Source: Dysidea avara (lineage: Eukaryota > Porifera > Demospongiae > Dictyoceratida > Dysideidae). Taken from it: a stretch of DNA of 64,000 nucleotides. Positions 14,201 through 29,200 of the stretch are shown piece by piece (the first letter of the stretch is position 1; each line of letters starts with the position of its first letter). Below the pieces are notes generated by a model. The model saw only the letters and a list, made by a program, of their open reading frames with translations, was not told where the DNA came from and did not search any database. The DNA lies in the NCBI RefSeq assembly GCF_963678975.1, contig NC_089280.1, positions 34,366,603-34,430,602 on the forward strand, read 5' to 3'. The translations under genes were made by a program, and so were the position numbers.

Positions 14201-17200
14201 TGACCATGGAAAATACGGAAAATCATCATTTATAAGTGTAGGGAAGCCATTGTGCTACCACAAATCAACACCTTAGGCTGTCAGCAGAAAGAAATAGGAC
14301 ACAAAGAGGACAAGGGTAAATCCACGATGCATGCATTGTACATACTGTGGTATATCAAAAGGCACCTGTCGGGCTGAAGCAACATCAAACAGTGAAAAAA
14401 TCAAGCCCGTAATCTTAGCCGTTATCAAGTTATGTTTGTCTGAAGTCATCAGGCAGGCAGTTAGTCAGTCAATAGAAAATTCCATTGAATAAAAATTAAA
14501 GACTTTGTAACAATCTATTGGAAGCATTTAGGCTCAAACTGAAGGCACTTTTTGTGCTGCTAACCAGTACTGCCAGGGCACCAGGATGGCTGGATTTTGG
14601 GTGATATTTTTGGCCAGAACTCCATTATCCCTAATATACAGTACTACCGTACTGTATGAATAAAAGTTCACTGTTAATTTAATGTCATGCTGCCAACATG
14701 ACATTAGACCATCTTTAAAGACCAGTCTTTTCCTTAGCATGGACTGTTTTGTTTGACTTACTGTTTATTGTATTGTTTGTTTTTCTTTGTTAACAAGTTT
14801 TGAGGATTCAGTTTTCATCGACAAGTTTTAATGGATCAGAAATATCTGGTGAAGTGTTAGTGACTATTGTGATGTTGGGAGGAACTGCTATTAATACCAC
14901 TGCTATACCCATCAGGTTGAATGGAATAACTGCAACAGGTTGGTGTGGTACTTACATTGTCTTTCATAAAGTGCTATTTATGTTTCTAATACCATACCTG
15001 TTTCACTGCCCATACAAAAGTCTCAATAGTAGCAGTGAAATTTATCCCGTATTTCACTGGTAGCAGTGAAAAAGTTGTAATTGCAATTTTATTGGCTAGA
15101 ATTTATGTTAACAATGTAGCGCCAATTATAGACGCGTGTTTAGTACATAGTGACAAATCGCCGCATACATGGCAACGTTAATGCACAGCATGCCTATTTG
15201 CAGCGAGTATGGTATTAACTGGGAATAGCGTGGGTATAGCAGTGAAATTTGGGATAAATACCACGAGTGTTGTATTGGAAATGGGGATAAATTTCACGAG
15301 GCAAACTAACTGTAGTGAATGACCTTGTTTCTTATGGCATTTAAATATATCTCAAAGCCTAGCTACTCTGCAATTAATAAGCCTATTAGTTAACGCAATA
15401 AATCTGTCAATGGTCATCAGTTGCATACCAAAGCTGCTTCACTGTATCCTAGAGATTGTTAATAATCACCATAATTATGCTGATATCTGATATAGCCAAG
15501 AATAATATGCAGCTAACTAAGTTTTTAACATTGTATGTTTATCACTGACTTGTATCTACATTCAGCCTTGCTCCATTTCTAATTAATTCCTTTTCACTCC
15601 AACTGGCTAGTAGTTTGGCTGCCTTTTTGCAACCAAATTGCTATACGATTGGAGTTAAAAAGAATTAATTAGGAATGCAACAAGACTGAAATGTAGAACA
15701 TGAGTAATTAATAAAGGTCAACTTTGTTCATATACAGTTAATTGTATCAATGTTCATTCTTGACCACTCCAGATATCAGCTCTTTTGGTTGCAGGTTTCA
15801 TGGACGTCTCCTTTTTTATAACCAAAGCTGTTTTTTGCATGGAGAATTTCACTTCTTGTATGCTTTTACATAAATTCTATCATGGATTGTGATCACAATA
15901 GTACACAAGATACAACTTGTGAAACCATTGCTATGTGTAAAACAAACTTGGAATGGCATTACATTACACAAGTAGCTACGTATGGTAATAGTTTCAGACC
16001 ATGTGACCATGTAGCCTTTCTGAGTAGCCCTCCATGTGACCATGTAGCCCTTCTGTTCAAAGTAGTTTATGTGATATGTTACACATATCAATAAACTACT
16101 TTGAACAAGATTTTCGTGTTTTTCGTATTATGCTTAATGCTTTTATAAGTAAATTCTACTACTTAGTCCATATTTACAGGTGTACAATATTATGATTGCA
16201 GTTGCACACACTTATATACATGTGTATGTACATGCATATATCACGACTCATAGTAGTGAGTCACATGGCCAAGAAAGTACAAAGTACATACATGCCTCAA
16301 ATAAATGAGCTCAAGCCACCACTGTGAGTTGTTGTAACATTACCTATATATAATGCTCTAGAAGGAACTGATTTCAGGCCTACTCCTCTCACTGCTACAA
16401 TTCCTGCTGGAGCTACTACCACTACAGTGAGAGTACCAGTGATGAGTGATAATATTGTTGAGGGAGATGAGACATTTAATATGAGCTTAAAAGTACCATC
16501 ACCACTTGGTCCTGGAATAGTAGCTGGCTCTGTTACAAGTACAACTGGAATAATAGTGGACTCTACTACAGGTTTGTGTTAACATACACATTCACTATTC
16601 AGAGCATGTTTCATTCATTACAGGTGTAAAAGTAAGGTTCACACAAACACAATACACTGGTTCAGAAGATACAACATTTGTACTGGTAACATTGGAACTA
16701 GTTAGAGGAACATCCAGTAGACCATTTAATGTCACTGTTACTCCATTAGAACAGTCACCAGTGTCTGCTAAAGGTAATAGTGTATGTGATAATGTGTTGA
16801 TTGAAGAGTGTTTGACTAACAGGTGGTGTTGACTTTAACAATACTACACTAACTGCTACATTTGGTAGTCTACTAAACACAAGTAGTGTTAATGTATCAG
16901 TAATGGATGATAAGTTAGCAGAAGGAAGAAATGAAAGATTTGATTTGATGTTAAGTGTACCATCATCACTTGGTCCAGCAATAACAGCAGGTCGTAAAGA
17001 TAGTGCAATAGGAGTTATCATTGATACTACCAGTGAGTGTATAAAGTGTTATTAGAATATGAGTGATGTGTTGTGTAGTGTTGGTAGTGGAGTTTAAGCA
17101 AGGACGATTTGTTGGTTCAGAGTCATCCGGACATGTAGAAGTTGTAGTGATAATATCAGGAGGATCATCTATCACAACTATTAAAGTAGTGGTGACTCCT

Positions 17201-20200
17201 TCTGAACAATCAAAAGTGTCAGCAAGAGGTGAGGGATACATTAACAAGTAACACAATGTATAAGCTAGTGATTACTGTACTGTGATAGGATCAGGTGGAG
17301 ACTTTGACTCTAAGCCAATTACTATAACGTTTGGTGTTGGAGAAGTTAGTAAAAGAATTAACATATCAGTGAGTTGTGATGAGGAGGTAGAAGGAGAAGA
17401 GACATTTGATATTAGATTATCACTACCAAGTAATAATCCTCAAGTATCACTAAGAAAGAGTAACAGACTGCGATCTTCTATAGTAAGGATCACAGATAGT
17501 ACAGGTCAGTAGTGAAGTAGTAGTCAGTGTTGGTGATAATATTATACAGTTGAGGTGAACTTTGACCAGTCATCATATGAAGTAAGGGAAGACAGTGATA
17601 AAATGATGATAATGATAGTACTGAATCGACCATCATCCAAACCATTTGATGTGATGATCAGTTTAATGGATGGGACTGCTGAAAGTAAACTCTATTATAA
17701 CTTGTATATAAATTGCTTTTACTTGATTTCAGGAGGAAATGATTACAGAAGAAGAACTATCACTGTTTCAGTACCAGCTAATGTCATGTCAAAATCATTC
17801 ACTATAGATATCATTGATGACAACATTGCAGAATGTAGTGAAACATTTACACTAACACTTAGTGTTCCATCCTCACCTTGTGGACTTATTAGTGGAAGTG
17901 ATGATACTAGTGAAGTGATGATAAGAGATGATGATGGTAGGAGAAGTGTTAGTGATTATGTTATGTTATTACTGACCAACAGGTGTAATGTTGTCATTTG
18001 ACCGATCACAATATTCTATTGAAGAGAACATGACTGCATTATCAGTTGGTCTAATACTAAACAGGACAACCTCTGAAGATGTTATAGTAGAAGTTAGTAT
18101 GAATGATGGATCAGCCAAAGGTAGTAGTTATTAATTGTTGATGTAAAGTTGAGAGATATTCTACTACAGCTGGTATTGACTATGATAGACCAGGAGCTCC
18201 ACTAGTGTATAACGTGAATATTAGTAGTGGAGTGACATCATCATCATTTGATTTGAACATCACTGACAATATGATGCGAGATGGTGATAAGATATTCTCC
18301 ATTACTATTAGACTAATATCAACTTGTTTACCAATAACCATCAAGTCTGATACTACCAATGTGACTATCATTGATGATGAAGGTATAGTTGTGTTCAGTT
18401 TATAAGCCACTTAGCATCATATCATGCACACAAATGTGGCCACGTTCAAAATAAATCTAAATAGAAATGATCACCTGTGTATAACCAGTGCAATCAAAAG
18501 AAACTAGTGGAACAAGAAATATGAGCAGTGATGATAGCTAGTCTATTTGGGAAAATCCCTACTTTGTAACTGAACAAGTGATACTAACAGCCTCATGGCT
18601 AGCTGTCACTGGCTGCTTTATGAAGGCCTTTTGTATAGCAAAGTACTGCTTAGCTGGCTATTACATGTGTAGGAAACTTTCTTAATTTTGCTGTACGAAA
18701 TAATTTTGTGTATCACGTGGGAAAAAGTAGTGTTAATGGCGTGATAATGTTGATGCTTAATCCGTCCAATTTTAAACTAATCATTGTCATTGTGAAGAGA
18801 TACAAAGAATTTGATGACAACATGCATGCAGGCTTTATAGAGGTGACTGCTTAATGCAAACTATTTCTGCATTGAGAATCAGTCGGGACCACAGTCACAG
18901 AAGTATCTTCTTACCTGTTTTATAGCTTGTCTATCATATTTTCATATGCAAATTCTCTACACTAAGCCTCATGGTTGCTCTTAATTTTTGTTCACATACA
19001 AAGGGGATATGCCCCCTTTCAACTCGAGAAGATATACCGTTACGTTTCCTTAGTGATGCATGGTAATGTAATTGATGAATAATTGGTGAATTAAGAAATA
19101 CATTTAATTTTGATGTACTGAATGTATTGCTACAAAACAAGGCGAAAAACAAAATTATAGCATGGTGTGTGGTTAATTTAATTTATAAATAGTTGATTAA
19201 AAAAGCAAAAACTAGGATATATATTGTAGTCTAGCTAGTTTATTATTATATTGGATATTACAAGTACACAAAAAAATTAGGAATTTTCAACTAGAGTAGG
19301 GACCATAGCACATCGATAAAAAGTACTGAAACAAGTTGGAGTAGTCCATGATATCAAATCACAGTAAAACAATAAGAAGTGTTATATCCCTACTGTGCTC
19401 AAGATGCCATAACGGAAATGCACAGTAGGGATATAACACTTCTTATTGTTTTACTGTGATTTAATATCATGGACTAGTCCAACTTGTTTCAGTACTTTTT
19501 ATCGATGTGCTATGGTCCCTACTCTAGTTGAAAATTCCTAATTTTTTCGTGTACTTGTTTGTTAACTTTTTTTTTGTAAATAATTTTATTATGACTGGTG
19601 AACCCACGCATACCGCATCTGAAGAGGCACCGCGTGCCCCAGCTATATCAATTATCATCTGAAAAGTGAAGTATCCGTTACGCTTCATTGTCAGCTATGT
19701 TCAACCCGTTACACAGCATTTCAAATCAAGAACTGTTCGAAAAGCACCTCTACAATCCACGCATACCAAAAGAAAGAAATCGTGCTGCACGCCCCAATCA
19801 TACTAATTATCGTCTGAAAAGTAAAGTATCCATTACGCTTCGCTGCAGGCTATGTTCAACCTGTTACACAGCAGTACGAATCAAAAGCACCTCTGCAATC
19901 GAAATAGCCACGATGAAAAATACGGACGATTTCTGTTTCGAAGGGAAGCCATCACGTGCTCGTGCCAAATCAACACCTTTCCCTGTCAGCAAAGATGAAT
20001 GGGACACAAAGGAGGACACTGGTAAGTCCATGAAGAATGCATTGCACGTACTGCGGTATGCCAAAAGGCACCTGTCAGGCCGAAGCAATGTCGAATAGTG
20101 AAAAAATCAAGCCCGTAGCCTTAGCCGTTATCGCAGTACGCTTGTCTGAAGGCATCAGTCAGTCAGTTACTCAGTCAGTCAGTAGAAAATCCCATTGAAT

Positions 20201-23200
20201 AAAAAATTTTTAAAATTCCGTAGCAACTTGTTTGGGCTTAGTTTTACCTCACCAATACTGCCTCATCGTCGTAATGGAAAATCGAGGCTGGTTTTTGGAT
20301 GATATTATTTCATGGGCCACGCCTACTCCTTTGTGGTCCCTACTATACAGTTACTATCGTACTGTATGATAATGTTGGTTGCTAAATCATAGAACCATAA
20401 CCAGTCATTTGTCTCAAGCTAATACTGTTCACTCGTCAACTGCTGTGTGGTTGTTTTGATAGGTGTGCAGGGTTCTATGGTTCTCGTGCAATAAGACCAG
20501 TAATATGATTAATTCAAGAGATAGTATTTACTGAGTGCCTGGTTTTTCTAAGTAACGCAGCATCAACTTGTTTTGCAACATATACATATGCAGTGAAGTC
20601 TCCTTAATGGTCACCTGAGCATGAGTTGGCTGGTCACTATTCCATGAGCCCTGGTGATCTGTTTCACCTGGTTTCAGTTATCAGCCACACCCTTTCAAGT
20701 AAACATGACAAAAACAGAAAGTTGGTTAATACAACTCGACTGTATGACTCACAGGGTAAAATACCTGGGGGTTCCCGACATTGAAGTCACATGGATTTTT
20801 AAGCCCATCCTAGCAATCCTATATAATGAAACTCTGCACTATCACACCCCAAGTTAGTCTTGAGATGAAAAAGCTACTCTTGAATGTTAAGAACTGGACT
20901 CAAGTCTACCACACAAGACTCCCTTCAATGTCTGTACATGATAGAATGATCCCATACCATAATTTTTATTATAAAATTTATAATAAATTTTGTTATTAAA
21001 GTTTGTTAGTTGGTGTGTATATACTAGTCCTAGAGAGGACTTTGGGAGGGGACTTTTTTCTACCAGCCACATAGTTGATACAGCCTATACGTACATGCAG
21101 TATTTTCTTGCACATACACTGATAAAGCTTTCTAATTAGATCTTTCTAGACCATTTCCCATGCTTACTAGCTGCGATGTTACTACACAAGCACATACAAA
21201 TTATCTCCTTCCATTAATTTTATTTAATCAATAATTAACAAGTAAACTCCATGTATAGAGATTACATTTACACATTCAATACACTTTTTATTGCAATGAT
21301 CCCTAATAATTTATTTCCAATTTACCTACACTTAGTTTGTTATTCTAATTATTTATAAGTAAAAGTCAAGTAAAGTCATTGTGGGCCCAAAGTAAATTAA
21401 AGCTGTGGCCTCTAGTTAATGCATAAGTGGCAGGAGTAAAGAGGGAAAATACAAGTGCAGTGTAGGGGTTATGTTCTTGTCATATTTCCTGATGTTCACT
21501 CTCTGGAGCACATCAGTACTTGTAGGACCTGCCTATGCAGTATTTGAATTTTTCCTTGTTAATTTCTTAAAACTGCCTCCAAATTCAATTTCAGGAAACG
21601 ATATTTCCTTGGGCAGCACCCAAACCCCCTCATGCTTTGCATGCATGCTCAGTGTGCTAGTCCTTGCAGTGCCACTTTATATTCATCTCAAACAGTGTGC
21701 CCAAGTAAAATTGTCTTGCTATACTTATGCCTCCAGCTATATACTGCTGTACATTTAATCCATACTTCAGTCATTGCTACACAATTATTTTTGGTAAGTT
21801 ATATACAGTAATAATTGTTCCACTGCTGTCTATTTTAATAAAATAATTCCTACATTTTTGTTACACTTTTGTCTTGTTTTATATTAATTTAGTTTTAAGG
21901 ATTCAGTTTTCATCAACAAGTTTTAGGGGATCAGAATCATCTGGTGAAGTGATAGTGAGTATTGTGATGTCAGGAGGAACTACTAATAGAAGCATTGACA
22001 TAACCGTCAATCTGAGCACAACAATTGCAACTGGTTAGCCTTAATTGTATACACTAGATACGTAATATATAAATCATGGCTGTAAGGTATAATGCACTTG
22101 TATACACCCTGAATCCGAAGTCTGAGGAAATTTATGATGACTGAGAATGAGGAGTGTATGTTAGTGTAATACACCAAAGTCATCCATGGTTCATATAATA
22201 TATACCATGCCTCGTAATTAACATGCATCATAGAGCACAAAAACACACCATACACGTGTAACGTAATGTAACAGACTAACTCACGTGTATTTCACCATAA
22301 TTTGGCATGGCAGAATTAGCCGTACATCTCCTTTAGTGATGGAGTTGGCTCACAGCGCAAAATTGATTGTGGCATTTAGTAAACGTATTTCTTTATATTG
22401 CTAGGATTTGTCCGTTCATTTCTAAGTATACACCTGACACAGCATGTTTGAAGTTTCACATGATCATGTTATATGCAACAATATACTAATTTTACAATAG
22501 GAGATGATTTCACCTCTACTCCTCTCATTGCTACAATTCCTGCTGGAGCCACAAACACTACAGTGAGAGTACCAGTGATGAGTGATAATATTGTTGAGGG
22601 AGATGAGATGTTTAGTATAAGCTTAAATGTATCATCATCACTTGGTCCTGGAATAGTATCTGGTTCTGTTACTAGAGCAACTGGAATAATAGTGGACTCT
22701 TCTGGTAAGCTTAAATATTTGCAAAGACATTATTAACATCATTGTAATTATTAGACATAACAGTAAGGTTCACCCAAACACAATACACTGGTTCAGAAGA
22801 TACAGGATTTGTACTGGTAACATTGGAACTAGTTGGAGGAAATTCCAGTAGACCATTTAATGTCACCGTTACTCCGTTAGAACAGTCACCAGTGTCTGCA
22901 AGTAATCATGTTGTCAATTTCTATTCTTACTTGCATATTTCTGCATTTTAGATACCTCAGATTTTAACTCTAGAGCTATTAATGTAACATTTAATCCTGG
23001 AGATATTATCAAATCACCAAATATAACAGTATATAAAGATAACATAGTTGAATACAATGAGACATTCAATATTACAATATCTCTATCATCTCTTCTTAAT
23101 CTACGTATTAAAGTAGATAACAAAAATTTTGTTGAAGGACTAATAGTAGATTCTACTGGTAAGAGTAGTGTATACACATAGATTGCTTGTTATATGTAAA

Positions 23201-26200
23201 GAATTTCATTGGTTTACAGCGTAGATGTAAAAATATATATACTATCTTGCAAAATTTATTGTGGTTATATTGTTTTGTAGTAACTGCCTCAATCACAAAA
23301 AATCCTGACAACTTAACTGTTGTATATGAGAATGACAATGTCACTTTATCATGTGAGGCAACAGCTAGTGGTCCCATCACATATCAGTGGAGGAGGAGTA
23401 ATAGAGTGATAGGTGGCAACAGTACAACACTAACTATACCATCAGTTACACAAGATGATGAGGATGAGTATTACTGTACTGCTAGTTATGGTGTATATGT
23501 GAATGGGACAAGTCATGTAGCTGAGTCAGAGAGAGCAAAAGTTGTTGTGTTTGGTATGAATATATGTATATGTATTATGTACAGTAGTAGTTTTATGCTT
23601 ATTTGTTGCATCTATACAAATATAGACAAAGTGGAATTGGTTGTGTATACGTCTTTAATTTATTGCATACACACAAATTTACATATATACAACAAAACAT
23701 AGAACAATCTTTACTCAAGTGTGTGCTGCCTAGGGAATCTTGTGCAATCATATCTGTGTTACATAACTACAAGTGCTAAAAAATTCCAACTTTTCTTTAG
23801 ACTTGTTTGTTAAATTTTTGCAACTTAGCTAATTCATCATTAGTGCATGAACTTCTGTAACAGCTCATCAGTGAATAGAGGATATACAAAGCTACAATTG
23901 TATGACAAATGTGCTTTAGTTAATAAGCAACATAGCTTTCACATAGTTTTCAGCAAAGTTCTGTCTGTTGCACAGCCAGAGAATAATAGTCTACTTTCTT
24001 TGGCTGCTGAAGGAGTGGAACAAAAATTACAGATGATTTTCAACAAGGAATCATACATGTACTAGTGTGAATTGACTCTTTGTACTGTCAAACAAAATAA
24101 ATGGGGCACAAAAAAGAAAAAAGATAAGTCCATGATACATACATTGTGCATACAGCAGTATGCCAAAAGGTCTAACAGTGAAAAAATGAAAATCAAGTCC
24201 ATAACTTTAGCAATTATTGAGTAGTACTTTAGTTAGTCAGTCAATCGGTCAGTGAAAAAAATTTCACTAAATAAGGGAATTAAAATTTTGTTGGAACATA
24301 TTAGAAATTTTTGGTTTGTGTTGAAGGCTTGACTATACCAAATCAACGCTGTGAAGATATTGTGAGGCTGGTTTCTGGTCAAAAAATTTTCTTGGGAAGG
24401 TACAAACCTTTTTGTATAATTTGTTAAATAAACTACTTCAGGTCCACCAACGTTTCAACCATTTGATCCAGTCCATTATGTCATTGTTGGTCATTCATTT
24501 GTTCTAAACTGTACTGCTACTAATGATCTTCAGTCACCTAATAACTTGACCTTCAGATGGTTTAAGGTTTCAGGAAGGAACAGGAACAGAATAGATAGTA
24601 ATAAAAGAAACAAGTGGAATATCACTTCACATGCTATTAATTCCACAACTATTACCTCACAGTTAGTTATTTCTGAACTTCAAGTGACCAAACATAGTGC
24701 AACATTCATTTGTGAAGTAGATAACAATAATATGACATCCTTTGTGAAGCAAAACACTGTTATTGTTGTTGAAAGTAAGTTTTAAGCATGTGGTATTTCT
24801 TTACCATGTTTCCAGTCATTACATTATTTTCAGTGTTACTTGTTACTGTGTAAACAACTTATGTCAAGTGTACAATTATCAGTATTACACATCACACATA
24901 TTACACATCACACATATTGCACATCACACATATTACACAAATGACCTACAACATTTAAAGTATAATCACTATAAATAGAGGCATCAATAATTGTGTGTTT
25001 GTGACTAAAATTTCAACATGGATGGGAGTGTAATTAGTAGAAAAAATAATGATTAGCAGCAAATGGTGGATGCAGCCTATGAACAAACAGTGACTCCCTC
25101 CCAACTAATAGACCATGAGTAATACCAAATTAATGATTGCACAAAACAGCAAATAATAAAGTTTGACATCTATTTTGTAGCTCCTACAAATATCACAACA
25201 CATCCTCAGTCAGTAGTTGTATTCATCAATTCATCATCTGTCACTCTATCATGTGAGGCAACAGGTAGTGATCCTATCAGTTACCAGTGGAGGAGAGTTA
25301 ATGGGACGATATCCGAAAGAGCTGCAATAGTTGATACACGAAATTTGACTATATCACCAGTAAGAGAAGAAGATGAGGATGAGTATTATTGTGTGACTGC
25401 CAATGGAGGAATGGATGGGATGAGATATAATGACACATCTCAAGTGGCACTAGTTACTGTGTTTGGTAAGGTTGTATTATGTATTGGCATTTTGAAGTCA
25501 TGATTGCCAAATGGAATTGGTGTTGTCAATATTTATGTATATTTAGCATTTAGAGACTGAGTATCCATGTTTTCATGGTTGTTACATGTAAAAGTAAATA
25601 AACATCTCAGTACATTGCTCAGAGTCTTGTTGTATTGTTTGATAATTTTTAAACCAGACACACACCCACAGCTGGCTACAGGCTGGCTGTGTGTGCACAC
25701 CTGATTTCTTAAAATTGTTGTCATATGTACGTTTGTATGCCTGTCAACACCTGCACTTCTGTGGCAATGAAGCTTTATGTCAATAGTATCCAGTGTGAGT
25801 AAACTTACAGACAGGTACACTCTGAGTTTCATACCAGTTCGAAGCAGACATGAAACTGGTTTCTAAATAATGTGAATAACTTTCTTGTATTGACCGAAAG
25901 ATGACAGCACGGGCCTTGTATATAGGCTACCAGAAATTGTGTATCCCTTCGAGTGGAAAGTGGGCATGTTCCACTTGGCATGCGTAAGAAATGAAGAGCG
26001 GATTCAAGGTTTTATCAAGACAATTTTTGTAAAAAACCACCGTAGACAAACTATAAAACAGTTAATTGTTTGTAGCTTAAAGCAGTTTATTGAAGTGATA
26101 CTTCCTTAGAAACGAAATGTTGGAAATTAATGAATTATGAGGTAATTAAATAACAAAGCAAGTACACAGCAAATTTTGGAATTTTCAACTAGAGTATAGG

Positions 26201-29200
26201 GACCATAGCACATCAATAAAAAGTACTGAATAAGCTGAAGTAGTGCATGATATTAAATCACAGTAAAACAATAAGAAGTGTTATATCCCTACTGTGCATA
26301 TTGATGTGCTATGGTCCCTACTCTAGTTGAAAATTCCAAAATTTTCTGTGTACTTGTTTGTTAACTGTAAATAATTATTATGACTTGGTGAACCCACGCA
26401 CAATGGTACCATGTGCCCCAATTATCATCTGAAAAGTGAAGTATCCATTACGCTTCGTTGTCAGCTATGTTCAACCCGTTACACAGCATTTCGGATCAAG
26501 AAAAGCACCTCTGCAATCCATGCATACCGAAAGAAAGAAATGGTGCCGCACACCCCAGTTATATTAATTATCATCTGAAAAGTGAAGTATCCATTACGCT
26601 CTGTTGTCGGCTATGTTCAACCCATTACACAGCAGTACGAATCAAGAACTGTTCGAAGCACCTCTGCAATCAGAGTAGCCACTATGAAAAATACAGACGG
26701 TTTCCATTTCGAAGGGAAGCCATCACGTGCTACTGCCAAATCGACACTTTTTGCTGTCAGCAAAGATGAATGGGACACAAAGGAGGACACTGGTAAGTCC
26801 ATGAAGAAAGCTTTGTATGTACTGCGGTATGCCAAAAGGCACCTCTCTGGCCAAAGCGTCATCAAACAGTGGAAAAATCAAACCCATAGCCTTAGCCATT
26901 ATTGAGTTACGCTTGTCTGAAGATATCAGTCAATTACTCAGTCAGTTACTCAGTCAGTCAGTAGAAAATTCCATTAAATATTTTTTTTTTACATTCTGTA
27001 CAACTTATTGAAAGTGTTTCGGGCCAATCCGAAAGCTTATTTGGGCTTAGTTTTACCTAACCAATACTGCCTCATCGTCATCTGAGAAAATTAAGGCTGG
27101 TTTTTGAGTGATATTATTTCGTGGGCCACGCCTACTCCTTTGTGGTCCTGACTCCCTACTATACAGTACTATATGATACATAGAATAATTAAATGCTGCT
27201 TGCATTGATAATAAAACAAATTGGCTTACTTGGAATCAAATAACATCATAGTTTTAAAATAATAAATCTTCATGGCAGGGGATAGCATTAACTGCGGGTG
27301 CCTGGTTTTTAGTAGCTCATCAGCAACTTGTTTACCAGTTACTACATACAAATGTGTGTCTACAATACTGCTTAATTGCAATGCTGCAATCAGTGACACA
27401 CACACTTTTGTTTAGAATTGCTCAAATGACATGTAAAGTTTATATGCAAACACAACTTGACAAGTGAACAAAAATATTATTATGCTTGCAAGAAAGAAGT
27501 GCGCAAATCTTTTGTGAATGTTGAGCAATTTGATTGTCAAGTGATCTCACACCTCTGGCATTGTTAATATAATAAAACACTTATAAAAGTAGTGTAATGT
27601 GGTTATTGTGCATATGTTAATATGAATAACCTTAGTGTATCTTTTTATCATTACCTACCAAACAGCAATTGTGGGCAACAGTCACATCAAGGATTACCCT
27701 GTACTTATATTGTAATTAGCTAGGAGATGGTTATTCTATATTTATAATTTAACACCAGGCACTACAACCTAGGCTATGCTAATGTAATCTTACCATGTGT
27801 ATCCATGGAGCTCAAGAGCCTGGCAAGTATTTCAATGTCATGGAGTACGTATATATTAATGCATATTTTAATAGGCATAGAATGATTATGAATGCCAAGA
27901 CACAGTCATAACAGTAAATTACTACCTTAAAACTTGTCAATGTTCATTTATACAGACAGGTATAAACAGTGGACTAGAGGACCCGGGGACCCATGTAGAT
28001 TCAACTCTTCTTGGAATTTTGTATATTTAGCAATCTTCTGTACTTTTACTAGGCGTGACCAATCTGCTTTTTCCCCATCACCGTGAAATTATAAACATCT
28101 CTAAAAAGTGTCTGAAGCTGACTGCATTTATAGGCCGCTTGCCTGATGTACAATAAGCATACTAGTCTATTTTGTCTCCTAGCTACTGAAGTTTAGAAAC
28201 ACTGTGCAAATACACCATGATGTATGAAGTCTAGTTGTCAAGCTGCTGGATACTTTGCTAGTAATTGCTATTTCCCTGAATATTCAATGTTTCTAAACTT
28301 TAGTAGCTAGGTGACAAGAAACTAGTATGCTCATTGTGCAGCAGGCAAGTGGCCTATAAATGCAGTCAGCTTCAGACACCTTTTTAGAGGCACTTGTAAT
28401 TTCTAATTGGTTTAAACATCATGTGAGATACCATTACAGGGGAAAAGTGGATTGGTCATGCAAGACTACTTGCAGAGGTACCTAGTACAAGTATAGAATA
28501 TTGTGAAGTGTATAAAATTCCAAGAATAGTTGAATCCTCATAGGTCCCTGGGTCCGTTGTCCATTGTTTTTACCTACCTCATTTATACATATTAGTTATT
28601 GTGGCTGTGGGTCACTTCGGCTTCCTACATCTGTCATTTTGGTGGTTTCTAGACTGATGTTTTGTACTTAATCATTTGTTCTCTTTCAGTTGTAGCTGGC
28701 TTTATACTCAGTTTTTGCAATACCACAGAATTAATTGGAACTACCGTAGGCAGAGAAATTTTTGTGGTAAAAATATTTTCGCGGTTAGTCTGAGACCACG
28801 AAAAAATTTTTAGCGAAAATTTTTTATCTGGAAATTTTGTTGCCTCAATTATACAGCTACGATCCAGCTACAAAGTTATTAAAGTAAGCATAGTATTAGA
28901 ATAGTTCTTGTGCTTATAATGCATTCTTTAAAGGTGTATATAGTATTAAAGTATATAGTTAACATCGCATCGCCACACGCAGCTTGCCTCTTCGCGTCTG
29001 AGTCAGCTTGAGTCCCTTGGTCAGCAAGTAATTAATTCTGGTGCCACACCCTGTTCTTCGCAATCTGATTGGAGGCCATCAATTTTCCAGCTACACGGCC
29101 TGCAGGCCAGGTACATCACTGAAAGTGTATCTACAAATAAACCAAAGAAAGATAACTTTTTGAGATGCAGTACTAAAAGTTCGAGTAAAAATATTTTTGT

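Larger units (their letters stand above)
5278..14797. other. 9.5-kb intron between Calx-beta blocks A and B, filled with repeats
   Basis: No coding exon is recognisable. The interval holds inverted-repeat transposons, hairpins and tandem repeats, listed separately. Stretches not covered by those entries (roughly 5810-6780, 8400-8750, 8900-10020 and 12800-13050) show no structure I can name. Confidence 0.6.
14798..18382 (+). other. Calx-beta block B (5 domains, 10 exons) of the receptor phosphatase
   Basis: Exons: 14798-14938, 16362-16571, 16624-16773, 16823-17032, 17079-17228, 17289-17504, 17550-17684, 17733-17936, 17983-18120, 18170-18382. They correspond one-to-one with block A and differ in length only at exon 5 (150 versus 147) and exon 6 (216 versus 210). 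Small introns are nearly identical between blocks (for example 17033-17078 versus 3938-3983), so duplication was recent or homogenised. The first intron (14939-16361) is lengthened by repeats, including inverted repeats at 15556-15698 and 16055-16109. Confidence 0.88.

Noticed and set aside
21471..21758. Hydrophobic frame that could be a small membrane protein or signal peptide
   Set aside because: No conserved pattern, and it lies in an intron between Calx-beta blocks; no splice sites tie it to the gene.
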